This document shows positions 44,907 through 57,320 of a DNA stretch of 64,000 bases, piece after piece (position 1 is the stretch's first letter; each line of letters starts with the position of its first letter). The notes under the pieces are model-generated. The model was not told the origin of the DNA, did no database searches, and worked only from the letters and a program-made list of their open reading frames with translations. Both the position numbers and the translations under genes were made by a program. This DNA is from Mytilus edulis. Taxonomy: Eukaryota; Mollusca; Bivalvia; Mytilida; Mytilidae. The stretch is taken from assembly GCF_963676685.1 (NCBI RefSeq), contig NC_092356.1:22865750-22929749 (forward strand), written 5' to 3'.

Positions 44907-47900
44907 GAGATTTGTTATTTACATTCTTGTCCTTTGGTGATTATTTTTTGCATCCTTCTCCTTTGGCGTTTGTTATTTACATCTTTGTCCTTTAGTGTTT
45001 GTTATTTACATCCTTGTCCTTTTGTGTTTGTTAATTACATCTTTGTCCTTTGGTGTTTGTTATTTACATCTTTGTCCTTTAGTGTTTGTTAATTACATCC
45101 TTGTTCTTTTGGTGTTTGTTAATTACATCTTTGTCCTTTGGTGTTTGTTATTTACATCCTTGTCCTTTGGTGTTTGTTAATTACATCCTTACCCTTTGGT
45201 GTTTGTTATTTACATCTTTGTCCTTTGGCGTTTGTTATTTACATCTTTGTTCTTTAGTGTTTGTTATTTACATCCGTGTCCTTTTGTGTTTGTTAATTAC
45301 ATCTTTGTCCTTTGGTGTTTGTTATTTACATCCTTGTCCTTTGGTGTTTGTTAATTACATCCTTACCCTTTGGTGTTTGTTATTTACATCTTTGTCCTTT
45401 AGTGTTTGTTATTTCCATCCATGTCCTTTAGTGTTTAATTTTTACATCCTATTCCTTTGGTGTTTGTTATTAACATCTTTGTCCTTTGGTGTTTGTTATT
45501 TACATCCTTGACCTTGTCCTTTGGTGTTTGTTATTTACATCATTCTTTTTTAGTGTTCGCTATTTACATCCTTGTCTTTTGGTGTTTGTTATTTACATCC
45601 TTGTCTTTTGGTGTTTTTTTTATTTACATCCTTATCCTTTGGTGTTTGTTATTTACATCTTTGTCCTTTGGCGTTTGTTATTTCCATCCTTGTCCTTTGG
45701 TATTTGTTATTTCCATCCTTGTCTTTTGGTGTTTTTTTATTTACATCCTCATCCTTTGGTGTTTGTTATTTACATCTTTGTCCTTTGGCGTTTGTTATTT
45801 ACACCCTTGTCCTTTGGTGTTTGTTATTTACATCCTTGTCTTTTGGTGTTTTTTTTATTTACATCCTTATCCTTTGGTGTTTGTTATTTACATCTTTGTC
45901 CTTTGGTGTTTGTTATTTACATCCTTGTCTTTTGGTGTTTTTTTATTTACATCCTTATCCTTTGGTATTTGTTATTTCCATCCTTGTCCTTTGGTGTTTG
46001 TTATTTACACCCTTGTCCTCTGGTATTTGTTATTTACATCCTTGTCCTTTGGTGTTTGTTATTTACATCTTTGTCCTTTTGGTATTTGTTATTTACATCC
46101 TTGTCCTTTGGTAAATGGTATTTACATCCTTGTCCTTTGGTGTTGGCTATTTACATCCTTGTCTTTTGGTGTTTGTTATTTTCATCCTTGTCTCTTGGTG
46201 TTTTTTATTTACATCCTTGTCTTTTGGTGTTTGTTATTTACATCCTTGTCCTTTTGGTGTTTGTTATTTACATCTTTGTCCTTTGGTGTTTGTTATTTAC
46301 ATCCTTATATTTTTGTGTTTATTATTCACATCTTTGTCCTATGGTGTTTATTATTTACACCCTTGTCCTTTGGTGTTTGTTATTTACACCCTTGTCCTTT
46401 GTTGTTTGTTATTTACATCCATGTCCTTTAGTGTTTGTTATTTACATCCTTGTCTTTTGGTGTTTGTCATTTACATCCTTGTCCTTTTGGTGTTTGTTAT
46501 TTACATCTTTGTCCTTTGGTGTTTGTTATTTACATCCTTATATTTTTGTGTTTATTATTCACATCTTTGTCCTATGGTGTTTGTTATTTACACCCTTGTC
46601 CTTTGGTGTTTGTTATTTACATCCTTGTCTTTTGGTGTTTTTTTTATTTACATCCTTGTCCTTTGGTGTTTGCTATTTACATCCTTGTCCTCTGGTATTT
46701 GTTATTTACATCTTTGTCCTTTGGTGTTTGTTATTTACACCCTTGTCTTTTGGTGTTTTTTTATTTACATCCTTGTCTTTTGGTGTTTATCATTTATATC
46801 CTTGTCCTCTGGTATTTGTTATTTACATCTTTGTCCTTTGGTGTTTGTTATTTACACCCTTGTCCTTTGGTGTTTGCTATTTACATCCTTGTCCTTTGGT
46901 GTTGGCTACTGTGGATTCATTTTTATTCGTTGGATACCAATTTTCGTGGTTTTCGTGGGTACAGGTGAACCACGAATTTAAATGTTCGACGAATAAGAAA
47001 TTTTCTACTAGGTTGTATGCACACTTTGGCAAAACCACGAAATTACATCACCACGAAAAGGCAAGTTTTCTGCAATCCACGAAAATTGGTACCCACGAAA
47101 ATAAATGAATCCACAGTATTTACATCCTTGTCCTCTGGTATTTGTTATTTACATCCTTGTCCTTTGGTGTTTGTTATTTACACCCTTGTCCTTTGGTGTT
47201 TGTTATTAACATCGTTGACCTTGTCCTTTGGTGTTTGTTATTTACATCATTCTTCTTTAGTGTTCGCTATTTACATCCTTGTCTTTTGGTGTTTGTTATT
47301 TACATCTTTGTCCTTTGGTGTTTGTTACTTACATCCTTGTCCTTTGGTGTTTGTTATTTACATCCTTGTTCTTTGGTGTTTGTTATTTACATCCTTGTTC
47401 TTTTGGTGATTGTTATTTACATCCTTGTCCTTTGGGGTTTGTTATTTACACCCTTGTCCTTTTGGTGTTTGTTATTTTCATCCTTGTTATTTACATCCTT
47501 GTCCTTTTGGTGTTTGTTATTTACATCTTTGTCCTTTGGTGTTTGTTATTTACATCTTTGTCCTTTGGTGTTTGCTATTTACATCTTTGTCCTTTAGTGT
47601 TTGTTATTTACATCCTTGTCCTCTGGTATTTGTTATTTACATCCTTGTCCTTTTGGTGTTTGTTATTTTCATCCTTGTTATTTACATCCTTGTCGTTTGG
47701 TGTTTGTTATTGTCATCCTTGTCCTTTTGGTGTTTGTTATTTACATCCTTGTCCTTTTGGTGTTTGTTATTTACATCTTTGTCCTTTGGTGTTTGTTATT
47801 TACATCTTTGTCCTGTGGTGTTTGTTATTTACATCTTTGTCCTTTGGTGTTTGTTATTTACATCCTTGTCTCTTGGTGTTTTTTTATTTACATCCTTGTC

Positions 47901-49985
47901 TTTTGGTGTTTATTATTTACATCCTTGTCTTTTGGTGTTTGTTATTTACATCCTTGTCCTTTGGTGTTTGTTATTTACATCTTTGTACTTTAGTATTTGT
48001 TACTTACATCCTTGTCTTTTGGTGTTTTTTTTTTTATTTACATCCTTGTCTTTTGGTGTTTTTTTTATTTATATCCTTGTCCTCTGGTATTTGTTATTTA
48101 CATCCTTGTCCTTTGGTATTTGTTAATTACATCCTTGTCCTTTTGGTGTTTGTTATTTACATCCTTGTCCTTTGGTGTTTGTTATTTACATCTTTGTCCT
48201 TTGGTGTTTGTTATTTACATCCTTGTTCTTTTGGTGTTTGTTATTTACATCCTTGTCCTTTGGTTATTGTTATTTACATCCTTGTCCTTTGGTGTTTGTT
48301 AATTACATCCTTCTCGATAAGTGTTTGTTATTTACATCTTTGTCCTTTGGTGTTTGTTATTTATATCCTTGTCGTTTGGTGTTTGTTATTTTCATCCTTG
48401 TCCTTTTGGTGTTTGTTATTTACATCCTTGTCCTTTTGGTGTTTGTTATTTACATCCTTGTCCTTTGGTGTTTGTTATTTACATCTTTGTACTTTAGTGT
48501 TTGTTACTTACATCCTTGTCTTTTGGTGTTTTTTTATTTACATCCTTGTCTTTTGGTGGTTATCATTTATATCCTTGTCCTCTGGTATTTGTTATTTACA
48601 TCTTTGTCCTTTGGTGTTTGTTATTTACACCCTTGTCCTTTGGTGTTTGTTACTTACATCCTTGTCCTTTGGTGTTTGCTATTTACATCCTTGTCCTCTG
48701 GTATTTGTTATTTACATCCTTAATTGTCCTTTGGTGTTTGTTATTTACACCCTTGTCCTTTGGTGTTTGCTATTTACATCCTTGTTCTTTTGGTGTTTGT
48801 TATTTACATCCTTGTCCTTTTGGTGTTTGTTATTTACATCTTTGTCCTTTGGTGTTTGTTATTTACATCCTTATATTTTTGTGTTTGTTATTCACATCCT
48901 TGTCCTATGGTGTTTGTTATTTACACCCTTGTCATTTGGTGTTGATCATTTATATCCTTGTCCTCTGGTATTTGTTATTTACATCTTTGTCCTTTGGTGT
49001 TTGTTATTTACACCCTTGTCTTTTGGTGTTTTTTTATTTACATCCTTATCCTTTGGTGTTTGTTATTTACATCTTTGTACTTTAGTGTTTGTTACTTACA
49101 TCCTTGTCTTTTGGTGTTTTTTTATTTACATCCTTGTCTTTTGGTGGTTATCATTTATATCCTTGTCCTCTGGTATTTGTTATTTATATCCTTGTTCTTT
49201 TGGTGTTTGTTATTTACATCCTTGTCCTTTTGGTGTTTGTTATTTACATCCTTGTCCTTTGGTGTTTGTTATTTACATCCATGTTTTTTTGTTTTTGTTA
49301 TTTACATCCTTGTCCTTTGGTGTTTGTTACTTACATCCTTGTCCTTTGGTGTTTGTTATTTACACCCTTGTCCTTTGGTGTTTGTTATTTACACCCTTAC
49401 CCTTTGGTGTTTGTTATTTCCATCCTTGTCCTTTGGTGTTTGTTATTTACATTCTTGTCCTTTGTTGTTTGTTATTTACATCCTTGTCCTTTTGGTGTTT
49501 GTTATTTACATCTTTTTCCTTTGGTGTTTGTTATTTACATCCTTGTCCTTTGGTGTTTGTTATATACATCCTTGTCCTTTGGTGTTTGTTATTTACATCC
49601 TTGTCCTTTGGTGTTTGTTATATACATCCTTGACCTTGTCCTTTGGTGTTTGTTATATACATCCTTGTCCTCTGGTGTTTGTTATTTACACCCTTGTCCT
49701 TTTGGTGTTTGTTATTTACATCTTTTTCCTTTGGTGTTTGTTATTTACATCCTTGTCCTTTGGTGTTTGTTATTTACACCCTTGTCCTTTGGTGTTTGTT
49801 ATTTACACCCTTGTCCTTTTGGTGTTTGTTATTTACATTCTTGTCCTTTGTTGTTTGTTATTTACACCCTTGTCCTTTGGTGTTTGTTGTTTACATTCTT
49901 GACCTTGTCCTTTGGTGTTTGTTATTTACATCCTTGTCCTTTGGTGTTTGTTATTTACATCCATGTTCTTTGGTTTTTTTTATAT
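44907..49985 (+). repeat. 5 kb minisatellite of 29 bp units
   Basis: About 170 head-to-tail units, starting TGTTTGTTATTTACATCC and completed by a TTGTCCTTTGG segment; period 29 bp. Recurrent variants (AATTAC for TATTTAC, ACACCC for ACATCC, CCTCTGGTATTT, T-slippage in the TTT part) occur in the same order in different places, for example around 47973, 48485 and 49073, so blocks of many units were copied together. The unit has no stop in any forward frame. This gives open frames of up to 784 codons whose hydrophobic translation repeats every 29 residues. No splice, promoter or codon evidence supports translation. Confidence 0.95.
46909..47116. mobile_element. MITE inserted in the minisatellite
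   Basis: 208 bp with terminal inverted repeats CTGTGGATTCATTTTTATTC and a right end ATAAATGAATCCACAG. Inner pairs include ACCAATTTTCGTGG/CCACGAAAATTGGT. TA flanks both ends (46907-46908, 47117-47118), as for Tc1/mariner-type elements. Removing it restores TTGGCTATTTACATCC, a string present uninterrupted at about 46143. Confidence 0.9.
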
Positions 49986-50178
49986 CATATCTTTTTATAC
50001 ACGTAATTCTGTTCTTTAAAAGTTCTTTTAATTTTGGAAAATTAAAATGGACTCTTATATCTCAAGTATGAAAGATAATTTTTTCTTGAAAAATTGACAA
50101 TTTAATCGAAAGAAAGAAATATGTTAACTAAAGCAATGCTGTTTGAATTGTATCACTAATTTTTGGGATTCTGTCTAA

Positions 50179-50392
50179 GGGAGCTACCATTTGATTTTTA
50201 TGGGGGGTCCTGTTCGGTCCTGCCTTCTTTTTTTTTTTAGTTTATCCTGACTTGTTTTTACCTAAATTGTCGTCCTGACTTTTTTTTTGCAGGTGTCTCA
50301 TCCTGCCTTTTGTTTTATTCAAAACTCCTGTCCTGCCTATTTTTTTTTCAAATTTCATCCTAGCCCCCCCTAAAAATCAAATGGTAGCTCCC
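50179..50392. mobile_element. Harbinger-like MITE, short complete copy
   Basis: GGGAGCTACCATTTGATTTT and its complement at the far end, with TAA on both sides (50176-50178, 50393-50395). The interior is TCCTGCC/TCCTGAC-T units. The G run is only about 6 bp here. Confidence 0.85.
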
Positions 50393-50399
50393 TAATATT

Positions 50400-51535
50400 G
50401 CCACAGTGTTAATATGAATTAAAAACGCAAACGATTGGCATACGATCTGAGGGTATGACTTTTTTCATAATTTTTTTTAGAGGATTACTAACCGAAGTTT
50501 TGGCTACACCATTGATTTCTAAATAGTGATATATTTTCTGCTTCAACCACATACTAATTACTTTTATTGATAATGATATGTGATGACACACGATAAAAGT
50601 ACATGTAATAAAAACTAACGTACGTGTAACTCTCAATAAAAACATCATTTTCTTACTATTGCTATACAACTTTTTATGATATACATCATAATTACTGTCA
50701 AGTTCTCCAAAATATGTCACATTATTCATTCATTCACGAAAAATAATTTATTATTCTTGGTGACTTAATGTAAACAACATAATTATGTAAATACATTTCA
50801 TTGCGTTCGTCAATCGTTTAGCATTTGCAAAATCTTGACCATTGAAATCTATCATCTTTGATGATTACATAGCATAGAAACGAACAACTTGAATCGATAT
50901 TCTAATTCAATCTTACGTACGGGTGACTAAAAAATAATAAAAGCATCCCTTCCCTTCTCAAATGTTTTTATTTTCGAGTCTTAATCCGAACAATACAGAC
51001 CCTCCCACTCCCGCTACAAATCATTAACCTCTCCTAATTTAGAGATTAAAATAGCCATAGCAGCGCTGCTGAATATAGCGACTGGAATTTTCAGGTTATT
51101 TCGGATCGACTGTTCTGTTATGTATATTTATGATTTTCCGTTTTATATAAGGACACTTCAATTTCGATTTATATAACACCTATTTACATGTACAAGAATA
51201 GTTACACCATGCGTGTAGGGATCATAAAAGTTAAATATTCACGAGTCTGACAACAAATTTGTAAACAAAACAAAACAAATGAAAAAAACACATTAAAATT
51301 GATTGCAATGTTCAATTGTTCTAGACTCTCGATCTTGTCATGTAACCGTGCTATTCAGACATTTAACTATCTAAAAGTCGTCACCTTGTCATGTTTTTGC
51401 CCAAAGTAATTATTAGCATCAGGCATCAGACAAATAGCCCCCTTTGTGATATGATTAATTGTATCATTAAATGAACGTAGCGTGTAAACAGAAAAATAAA
51501 CTAACGTTGTCAACAATAATAATTCCCTGAGAAAT
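50400..51535. other. intergenic, no gene seen
   Basis: No supported gene. The 106-codon antisense frame at 50409-50729 has no recognisable features. Confidence 0.4.
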
Positions 51536-51750
51536 GAAATAAATAAATAAATAATGGATTTGTAGAATATAGAATAGAAACAAAAAGGGCAGAACAATGG
51601 GTAAAAAATATAGAATAATAACCCAAAAAATAAAGAATAGAGAATAATGGATTGGTAAAATATATATATCCGGAATGCAGAATATTGGAGTAATGAAATA
51701 TAAAAAGTAGAGAATAAATGTCTAAATGAAAAATTATAGAATGAAGAAAT
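51536..51750 (+). repeat. degenerate AGAATA-rich repeat
   Basis: Many variants of AGAATA and ATAATGG (TAGAATATAGAATAG, AAGAATAGAGAATAATGG). It produces the 145-codon hydrophobic antisense frame at 51367-51804, which is not treated as a gene. Confidence 0.6.
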
Positions 51751-51957
51751 GAAGGACCTCCATATAGATCCTGTGGTATCAGTCTCTGATTTTTGTTTAT
51801 TCAAGACAATAGGTTAAGGGATAGCAGTAAATGCATGCGCAACAGTATGCGCAGCACTAGAAGAAAATTAAAAAGGTTAATACTTCAAAAAGTATATAAA
51901 GTACCTTTTAATTAATACATTTGTATAAAGAATTGCAAATTTTACTTTTAGATTGGC

Positions 51958-54900
51958 ATGGATGTCTACAGAAAAGTTGAGGACAAAATAAGCAGTGCAT
52001 TTGGTTACTATGGGAAAGTCATCAGCAGAAATCCAGCAGCAGCTATCACATTTGCAATACTGTTAAACGGTTTGCTTGGGCTGAATGTAATGTGGATCAC
52101 CTCGGAGAACGATATCAAAACACTATATACCCCAACTAATAGTCAGGCGGATACTGATGAACTGAGAATAAAATCTATGTTTCCCGATGAAAGTAATGAA
52201 AACTTTCATTTCCATCAGTTACCCGACCTTGGCCATTACGGAAGTGTCATTTTTACTGTTAATGACAATATTATCAACAAAACATACTTGCCGGAGATTC
52301 AGAGCTTTCACCAAACTGTCATGGGTATTAGTATAAATGATACCGATGGGAAATCATATTTTTATCAAGATTTATGTGCAATTAACAATGGTCAATGCTC
52401 TGTTTGGGGATTGTGGTACGTCGGAGATTTCTTTTGGGCACAAGTAGCAAATGGTACATTGACATACCCAACATCCAGCGACCCGGATGGCGACCACAGA
52501 ACAGACAGAGAGTTTGGAAAAGTTGACACTGAAAACGGAGTTCTCAAATCTGCAAGATCATTGCGCCTCCATTACTATCTTAGACAGCAAAATAAAGAAT
52601 ACACTGCGTTGTCTGTTGCATGGGAAAAAGAATTCGTAAAACAGATGTCAGAGTTCAAGGCTAATTTGACAGATTTCACTTTGAGTCACTCCGACTCAAT
52701 AAGCACGGAGTTAGACGAAAATACTATAGGTGACATTGCTCTTTTTAGTTTGACCTTCACAATAATGATAACATACGCTTCCTTAGTTACAGCCGGCGGA
52801 AATTGTTTGACACAGAGAGGCCATCTTGGAAGAGTTGGAGTACTTGCTACAGCCCTTGCAATACTAGGTGCCTTTGGTTTATGTGGAGCATTGGGGATAA
52901 CCTATGTGAACATGGTTGGCATAATGCCTTTTCTTATTTTAGGTAATACTTATATAGCAGCTAGTAATTTGAAATGCATCACAGCTATAGTACTAATGTC
53001 CTCTGGTATGACTATTTTCTTCATATAAAATAGAATCGAAATAAACACAAGAAAAGTTCAAAGACAGGAAGCGTCTATTGAAAAAACTAAATAGAATAGT
53101 TGACATGACACGGAATTTTTTAGAAGATATGATGTATAATATATAAATCCATATAATAAAATATTATATATTAGATAAGAAATGTATCGCTATTAAAGTC
53201 ACCAGACTTGAATTACAATTTAATATTATATAAAAAAAAGAAGATGCGGTATGATTGCCAATGAGACAACTGTCCACAAAAGAAATTAACAATTATAGGT
53301 CACCGTATGGCTTTCAACAATGAGCAAAGCCCATTACCGCATAGTAAGCTATTAAAGACCCCGAAATGACAAATGCATAACAATTCATTAGAGAAAAAGC
53401 TATGTTGCGTTTTTTGAATTATGTTATTAATATAGTTCATATTCTTTTAATAGGTATTGGTGTAGATGACATGTTCATTTTGCTATCGGGATTGACAGAT
53501 GCTCCACTGCGGGGAACAGTTGAGGAACGGATCAGTTTCACAATGCGGACAACAGGCGTTGCCATCACAATAACGTCCCTTACAGATTTGATAGCATTCA
53601 TGGTCGGCTACATGTCTGATTTCATGAGCGTTCGTCATTTCTGTCTTTATACAGGTGCGTACATACGACAATCAACCAATTCAAAAATGTCACGTGAAAA
53701 CAAGTTATTTCATTGGCACTCATACCATGTATTCTTCTATCTAATTATGATAATTGCTATCAACCGTAACGAGATGTCATAGGGGTAGAGAGTTACCATT
53801 GTTGTAATTCTGTATATATCAAGGTGAGCGATACGAGCTCTTGAATGCTCTAGCTCCAAAAGTTATCACCGCAACCCTTTAAGTTGTACGATTGAAAAAA
53901 GCCTTAACAAGACACTGTAGAAGACCCAACGCAAACCACGTGATTAAAAACACATATGTGTTCTTTGAAATACCATATAAAACTGAAGCTATATGCCAAA
54001 TAAACTTAATTTGTACATCTAAGGAATAAAACGAACGTTCTTTAATGAAAGAAGGAGACAAGGGTGAACCGGAAAGGTAAATACACTCGTGATCAGAAGT
54101 GATTCCAATCTTTCGTTTCCTTTGGTCGCCGGAACAAAGAATTCTTAGTCATTACTCCCTTCTTAAAGATTTTTTTCTGAATGTTTCCAATCTACACTTA
54201 AACGCATTATTGGAAAGAATCTTGCTTTTATGAAAAGAAGAAAACTCATTACATTTGTTTCAATTTTCTTCTCATGCATCGGGCAATCATCTGAATGCTT
54301 TAAAGCCACACTAATTTCAAGTGTGCATTAACTTTAATAATTTATAATATTGATTGTTTTATTTCAAACCACTTTGAAACGCATTATTTACTTTTTTTTT
54401 CAGGAATAGCAATTATACTTTGCTATATTAACCAGATCACGTTTTTTCTTGGTTGTCTGGTTTTTCATGAACGTAGAGTAGCATCTAGCCGCCATTGTCT
54501 GACATGTCAAACAATTTACACTACTGAAGAAATGAAAGCTTCCGGTTATAGGAACCCTCTAGTGTACGCATGTTGCAGTGGAGACACTCCTGAGAAAAAA
54601 GAAGATCTGCAGAGCGTTTTCGAATTTGTTCCAACTAAAATATTGCCTAAACTGGTTCTTAATATACCCGCTAAGGTTGTCATTGCCTTGGTCTATATAA
54701 CCTACCTCGTATTTTCAATTTTGGGTACTACCAATCTAGAACAAGGGCTTGTTCTTAGAAATTTAGTCAGTGAGGACTCTTATTATTACAAGTACAGTAT
54801 TGAAGAATATGATAATTTTCCACTTCCGATTCCCATTTCTTTTAATATCGACCAATCATTAGACTACAGAGACCCCCAAGTTGTCGATAAAATCAACAAT

Positions 54901-55872
54901 TTTATTCAATCTGCACAATCGAATGAACTTGTCCATAGCAGCTTTGAAATTAACTGGTTGAAAGAGTTTTATAAATCTGGTTTAGCAATAACAAACGGAA
55001 CAAAGATGGAATTTTGTAACAAAGTACGAATGTTTTTTCAGTTTGCGCCAATTTTTAAAAACGATGTCGTGTTTAATGACAATGGGACAGAAATAAAGTA
55101 TTCAAGAGTATACGTCATCACAAAAAGTATACAACAGTCATACGAACAGGGACTTATGATGCAAGAAATGCGCAGAATAGCAGAAAAATCAGGACTTCCG
55201 GTTTTTGCATACGGACAACCGTTCACTTACTTTGAGCAATATGTATCTGTACTTCCAAATACAATGCAAACAGTTGGCATAGCCGTTGCTGCATGTTTTG
55301 TGATCACGTGTATATTCATGCCACACCCACTGTTGATATTTCTAGTGACGTCATCACTTGTTTCAATCATGGTGGGCGTGTTTGGTTTCATGTATTATTG
55401 GGGACTGTCTTTGAGCTGCATCACTATGATCCACGTTATTATGAGTGTAGGTTTTTCTGTCGATTTCAGTGCGCACATATGTCATGCATTCATGACAGTT
55501 GAGGGAACGGATCGAAATTCAAAAACAAATGCATCGTTGGTACGAGCTGGGGGACCGGTGTTTAACTGTGCATTTTCGTCGGTTATTGGAATATGCACGC
55601 TAATCTTTTCAAGATCATTTGTTTTCAGATCATTTTTCAAGGTCATGTTTTTAGTAATAACATTTGCGTTTTTGCATAGTGTATTCGTACTCCCTGTTAT
55701 TCTATCTTTCATTGGTCCACTAAAAAAGAATGATCCGACTCAGAGAAAAACGTCACAGGTTACCTTGACATCAAACCGATCGTCTGCTACCTGGTCAATC
55801 AGTGGTGGTGTCAACGCCTTAGACACGCCTTTCGGAAATGGAAAACAAAATGGCCGAAAGTGGACGTCGTAG
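51958..55872 (+). CDS. Patched-related membrane protein (PTCHD3/PTR type), three exons
   Basis: Joining 51958-52942, 53454-53654 and 54404-55872 gives 884 codons in frame. The junctions are ATTTTAG|GTAATA..TTTTAATAG|G and TACAG|GTGCGT..TTTTTTCAG|G, both phase 1. The N-terminus has the family pattern (FGYYGKVISRNP, a first membrane span at about 27-48, LYTPTNSQA). A large extracytoplasmic loop follows. A sterol-sensing domain spans about 245-420, with LILGIGVDDMF formed exactly across junction 1. A second loop and a second membrane half contain MSVGFSVDF (742-750), the RND-type repeat of the first motif. The tail is about 50 residues. The family is a set of proton- or ion-driven, RND-like lipid/sterol transport or signalling proteins at membranes. 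The substrate here is unknown. The start is supported by an acceptor-like TTTACTTTTAG ending at 51951. Poly(A) signal at 56094-56099. Confidence 0.9.
53239..53400 (+). repeat. family B repeat in intron 1 of the Patched-related gene
   Basis: AGAAGATGCGGTATGATTGC through AATGAGACAACTGTCCAC and GACAAATGCATAACAATTCA. It makes up a third of the 511 bp intron and ends about 50 bp before the acceptor. Confidence 0.75.
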
Positions 55873-56093
55873 AAATTTTTGCTTAGCGTCTTATCTTTAT
55901 ATCAGGTTCAATCACGTCATTAGGATGCAGTCTTTGACAGTAATTTAATTTACATACATGTACTAATATAAAATAAGGATACGTGTTTGAATTTGTTAAG
56001 TTTTTGTTTTGTAAATATTTGTAATTAATATTTGTTTGTTTATTATTGTATGAATGGTCTAAGAATGTGTAACTGTCAATAATATATTTTGTT

Positions 56094-56099
56094 AATAAA
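56094..56099 (+). terminator. polyadenylation signal AATAAA
   Basis: AATAAA about 220 bp after the stop codon of the Patched-related gene. Confidence 0.7.
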
Positions 56100-56589
56100 A
56101 AATATAAAATCAATTGCATATTTTATTTGAATCGCAAAATTAGATGCGCATTTCGACAATTAATGTTTATTCAAAAGTACTCGACATATATGATAATCCT
56201 AACTTGATGCAACATTAAAGAGCTTAGGAATCGGACCTTTGCATGAGGCAGACATATTCCTTAATTTAGAAAGATTTCAAAGGTTGAAAGAATATCTCCT
56301 GCTTGGAAATTATTAATTATAGATCGATTGATTTGTTGATTGTCGGTTGCTTAACATCCAGCTACAATCGATAGATTGTATTCTAGAAGTATATGTAAGG
56401 TATCATAGCTGTGTCCATGATATTCCTTGACTATCACAAATATATTGTTGTATTAAGCCTATTCAAGTGATCACTCCGCTCTTGTAACTATTCTTTATAG
56501 TTCCGAAATATATTTCTAGAAAGAGTAATAGAATAGTCACAAAACTATCTGCTTTATACCTGTAAGAAATACTACTCCTGCCGGAGCAA
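56100..56589. other. intergenic, no gene seen
   Basis: AT-rich. GATGCGCATTTCGACAATTA at about 56131 is a fragment of a dispersed string also seen near 39185. Confidence 0.4.
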
Positions 56590-56850
56590 AAATAATTCAG
56601 GTTTATGATGGGGTTCGTGTTGCTTAGTCATTGATTTCTTTGTTGTGGTTTGTGTAAGTACTGTTCTTTCGTTTTTGCAATCTCCCATACAGACAGAGTT
56701 GTCGTCCTTTTCTCATGAGGAGGAAAGGACGACAACTCTGTCTGTAAGGGAGATTGCCGTTTTTGTTGTTTACGTGTTTTGCCTAGGCATTGTCAGTTTG
56801 TTTTCGACTGATGAGTTTAAATATTCCTTTGGTATCTTTGTCCTCTATCA
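56590..56850 (+). repeat. family A copy containing a hairpin
   Basis: GGGGTTCGTGTTGCTTAGTC at the start and GGCATTGTCAGTTTGTTTTC, GGTATCTTTGTCCTC at the end. The middle is interrupted by the inverted repeat at 56677-56757. Confidence 0.7.
56677..56757. repeat. near-perfect hairpin with ~34 bp arms
   Basis: GCAATCTCCCATACAGACAG then AGTTGTCGTCCTTT pairs with AAAGGACGACAACT then CTGTCTGTAAGGGAGATTGC. The loop is about 13 bp (TCTCATGAGGAGG). Only one or two arm positions differ. Confidence 0.9.
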
Positions 56851-57149
56851 AAGACTTGTAGAAGAAATTCAAACATGACACAAGAGAAATATAACTTACT
56901 AAAGATCATAAAGCAATAAACCATATAATAAAAATAAAACCAAAATTAACACACTATCAAATATTAGTCAAAAAGTGTTCGTCCCACTGGTTGGCGCCCT
57001 TCAAATCAGTTTTACCTCGCCACAGTCTGCATGTGCCTGACCCAAGTCAGTGGCCTGTATTTAGAGGTATCGTTTGTTGCTATTTGTTATAAATTCTTTC
57101 ATTTATTCTAGATCTTTTGTACATACATCAAGCCATTAGTATACTCGTC

Positions 57150-57320
57150 GGAGTTGTAAAATGATATTTATCATTTCGGGGTCTTTTATTGCTTACCATG
57201 CGGTATGGGTTTTACTCATTGTTGAAGTTCGTATGGTAATCTATCGTTGTTAATTTCAGTGTAATTTTGATCTCTGGTTGAGAGTTGTCTCGTTGGCAAT
57301 CTTACAACATCTTCTTATTT
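57150..57320 (-). repeat. family B repeat, reversed copy
   Basis: + strand: ATTTCGGGGTCTTTTATTGC, ACTCATTGTTGAAG, GAGAGTTGTCTCGTTGGCAA, ATCTTCTT. Confidence 0.7.

Noticed and set aside
44907..49985. CRISPR-like array (29 bp repeats)
   Set aside because: Repeats are directly adjacent with no spacers, and the DNA is from an animal.
44995..50071. Open frames of up to 784 codons across the 29 bp array
   Set aside because: All three forward frames are open because the unit lacks stops. The translation is the same cycle in every frame, and no start context, splice site or codon bias supports coding.
51367..51804. 145-codon hydrophobic antisense frame
   Set aside because: It comes from a degenerate AGAATA repeat, with no signal peptide, domain or splice context.
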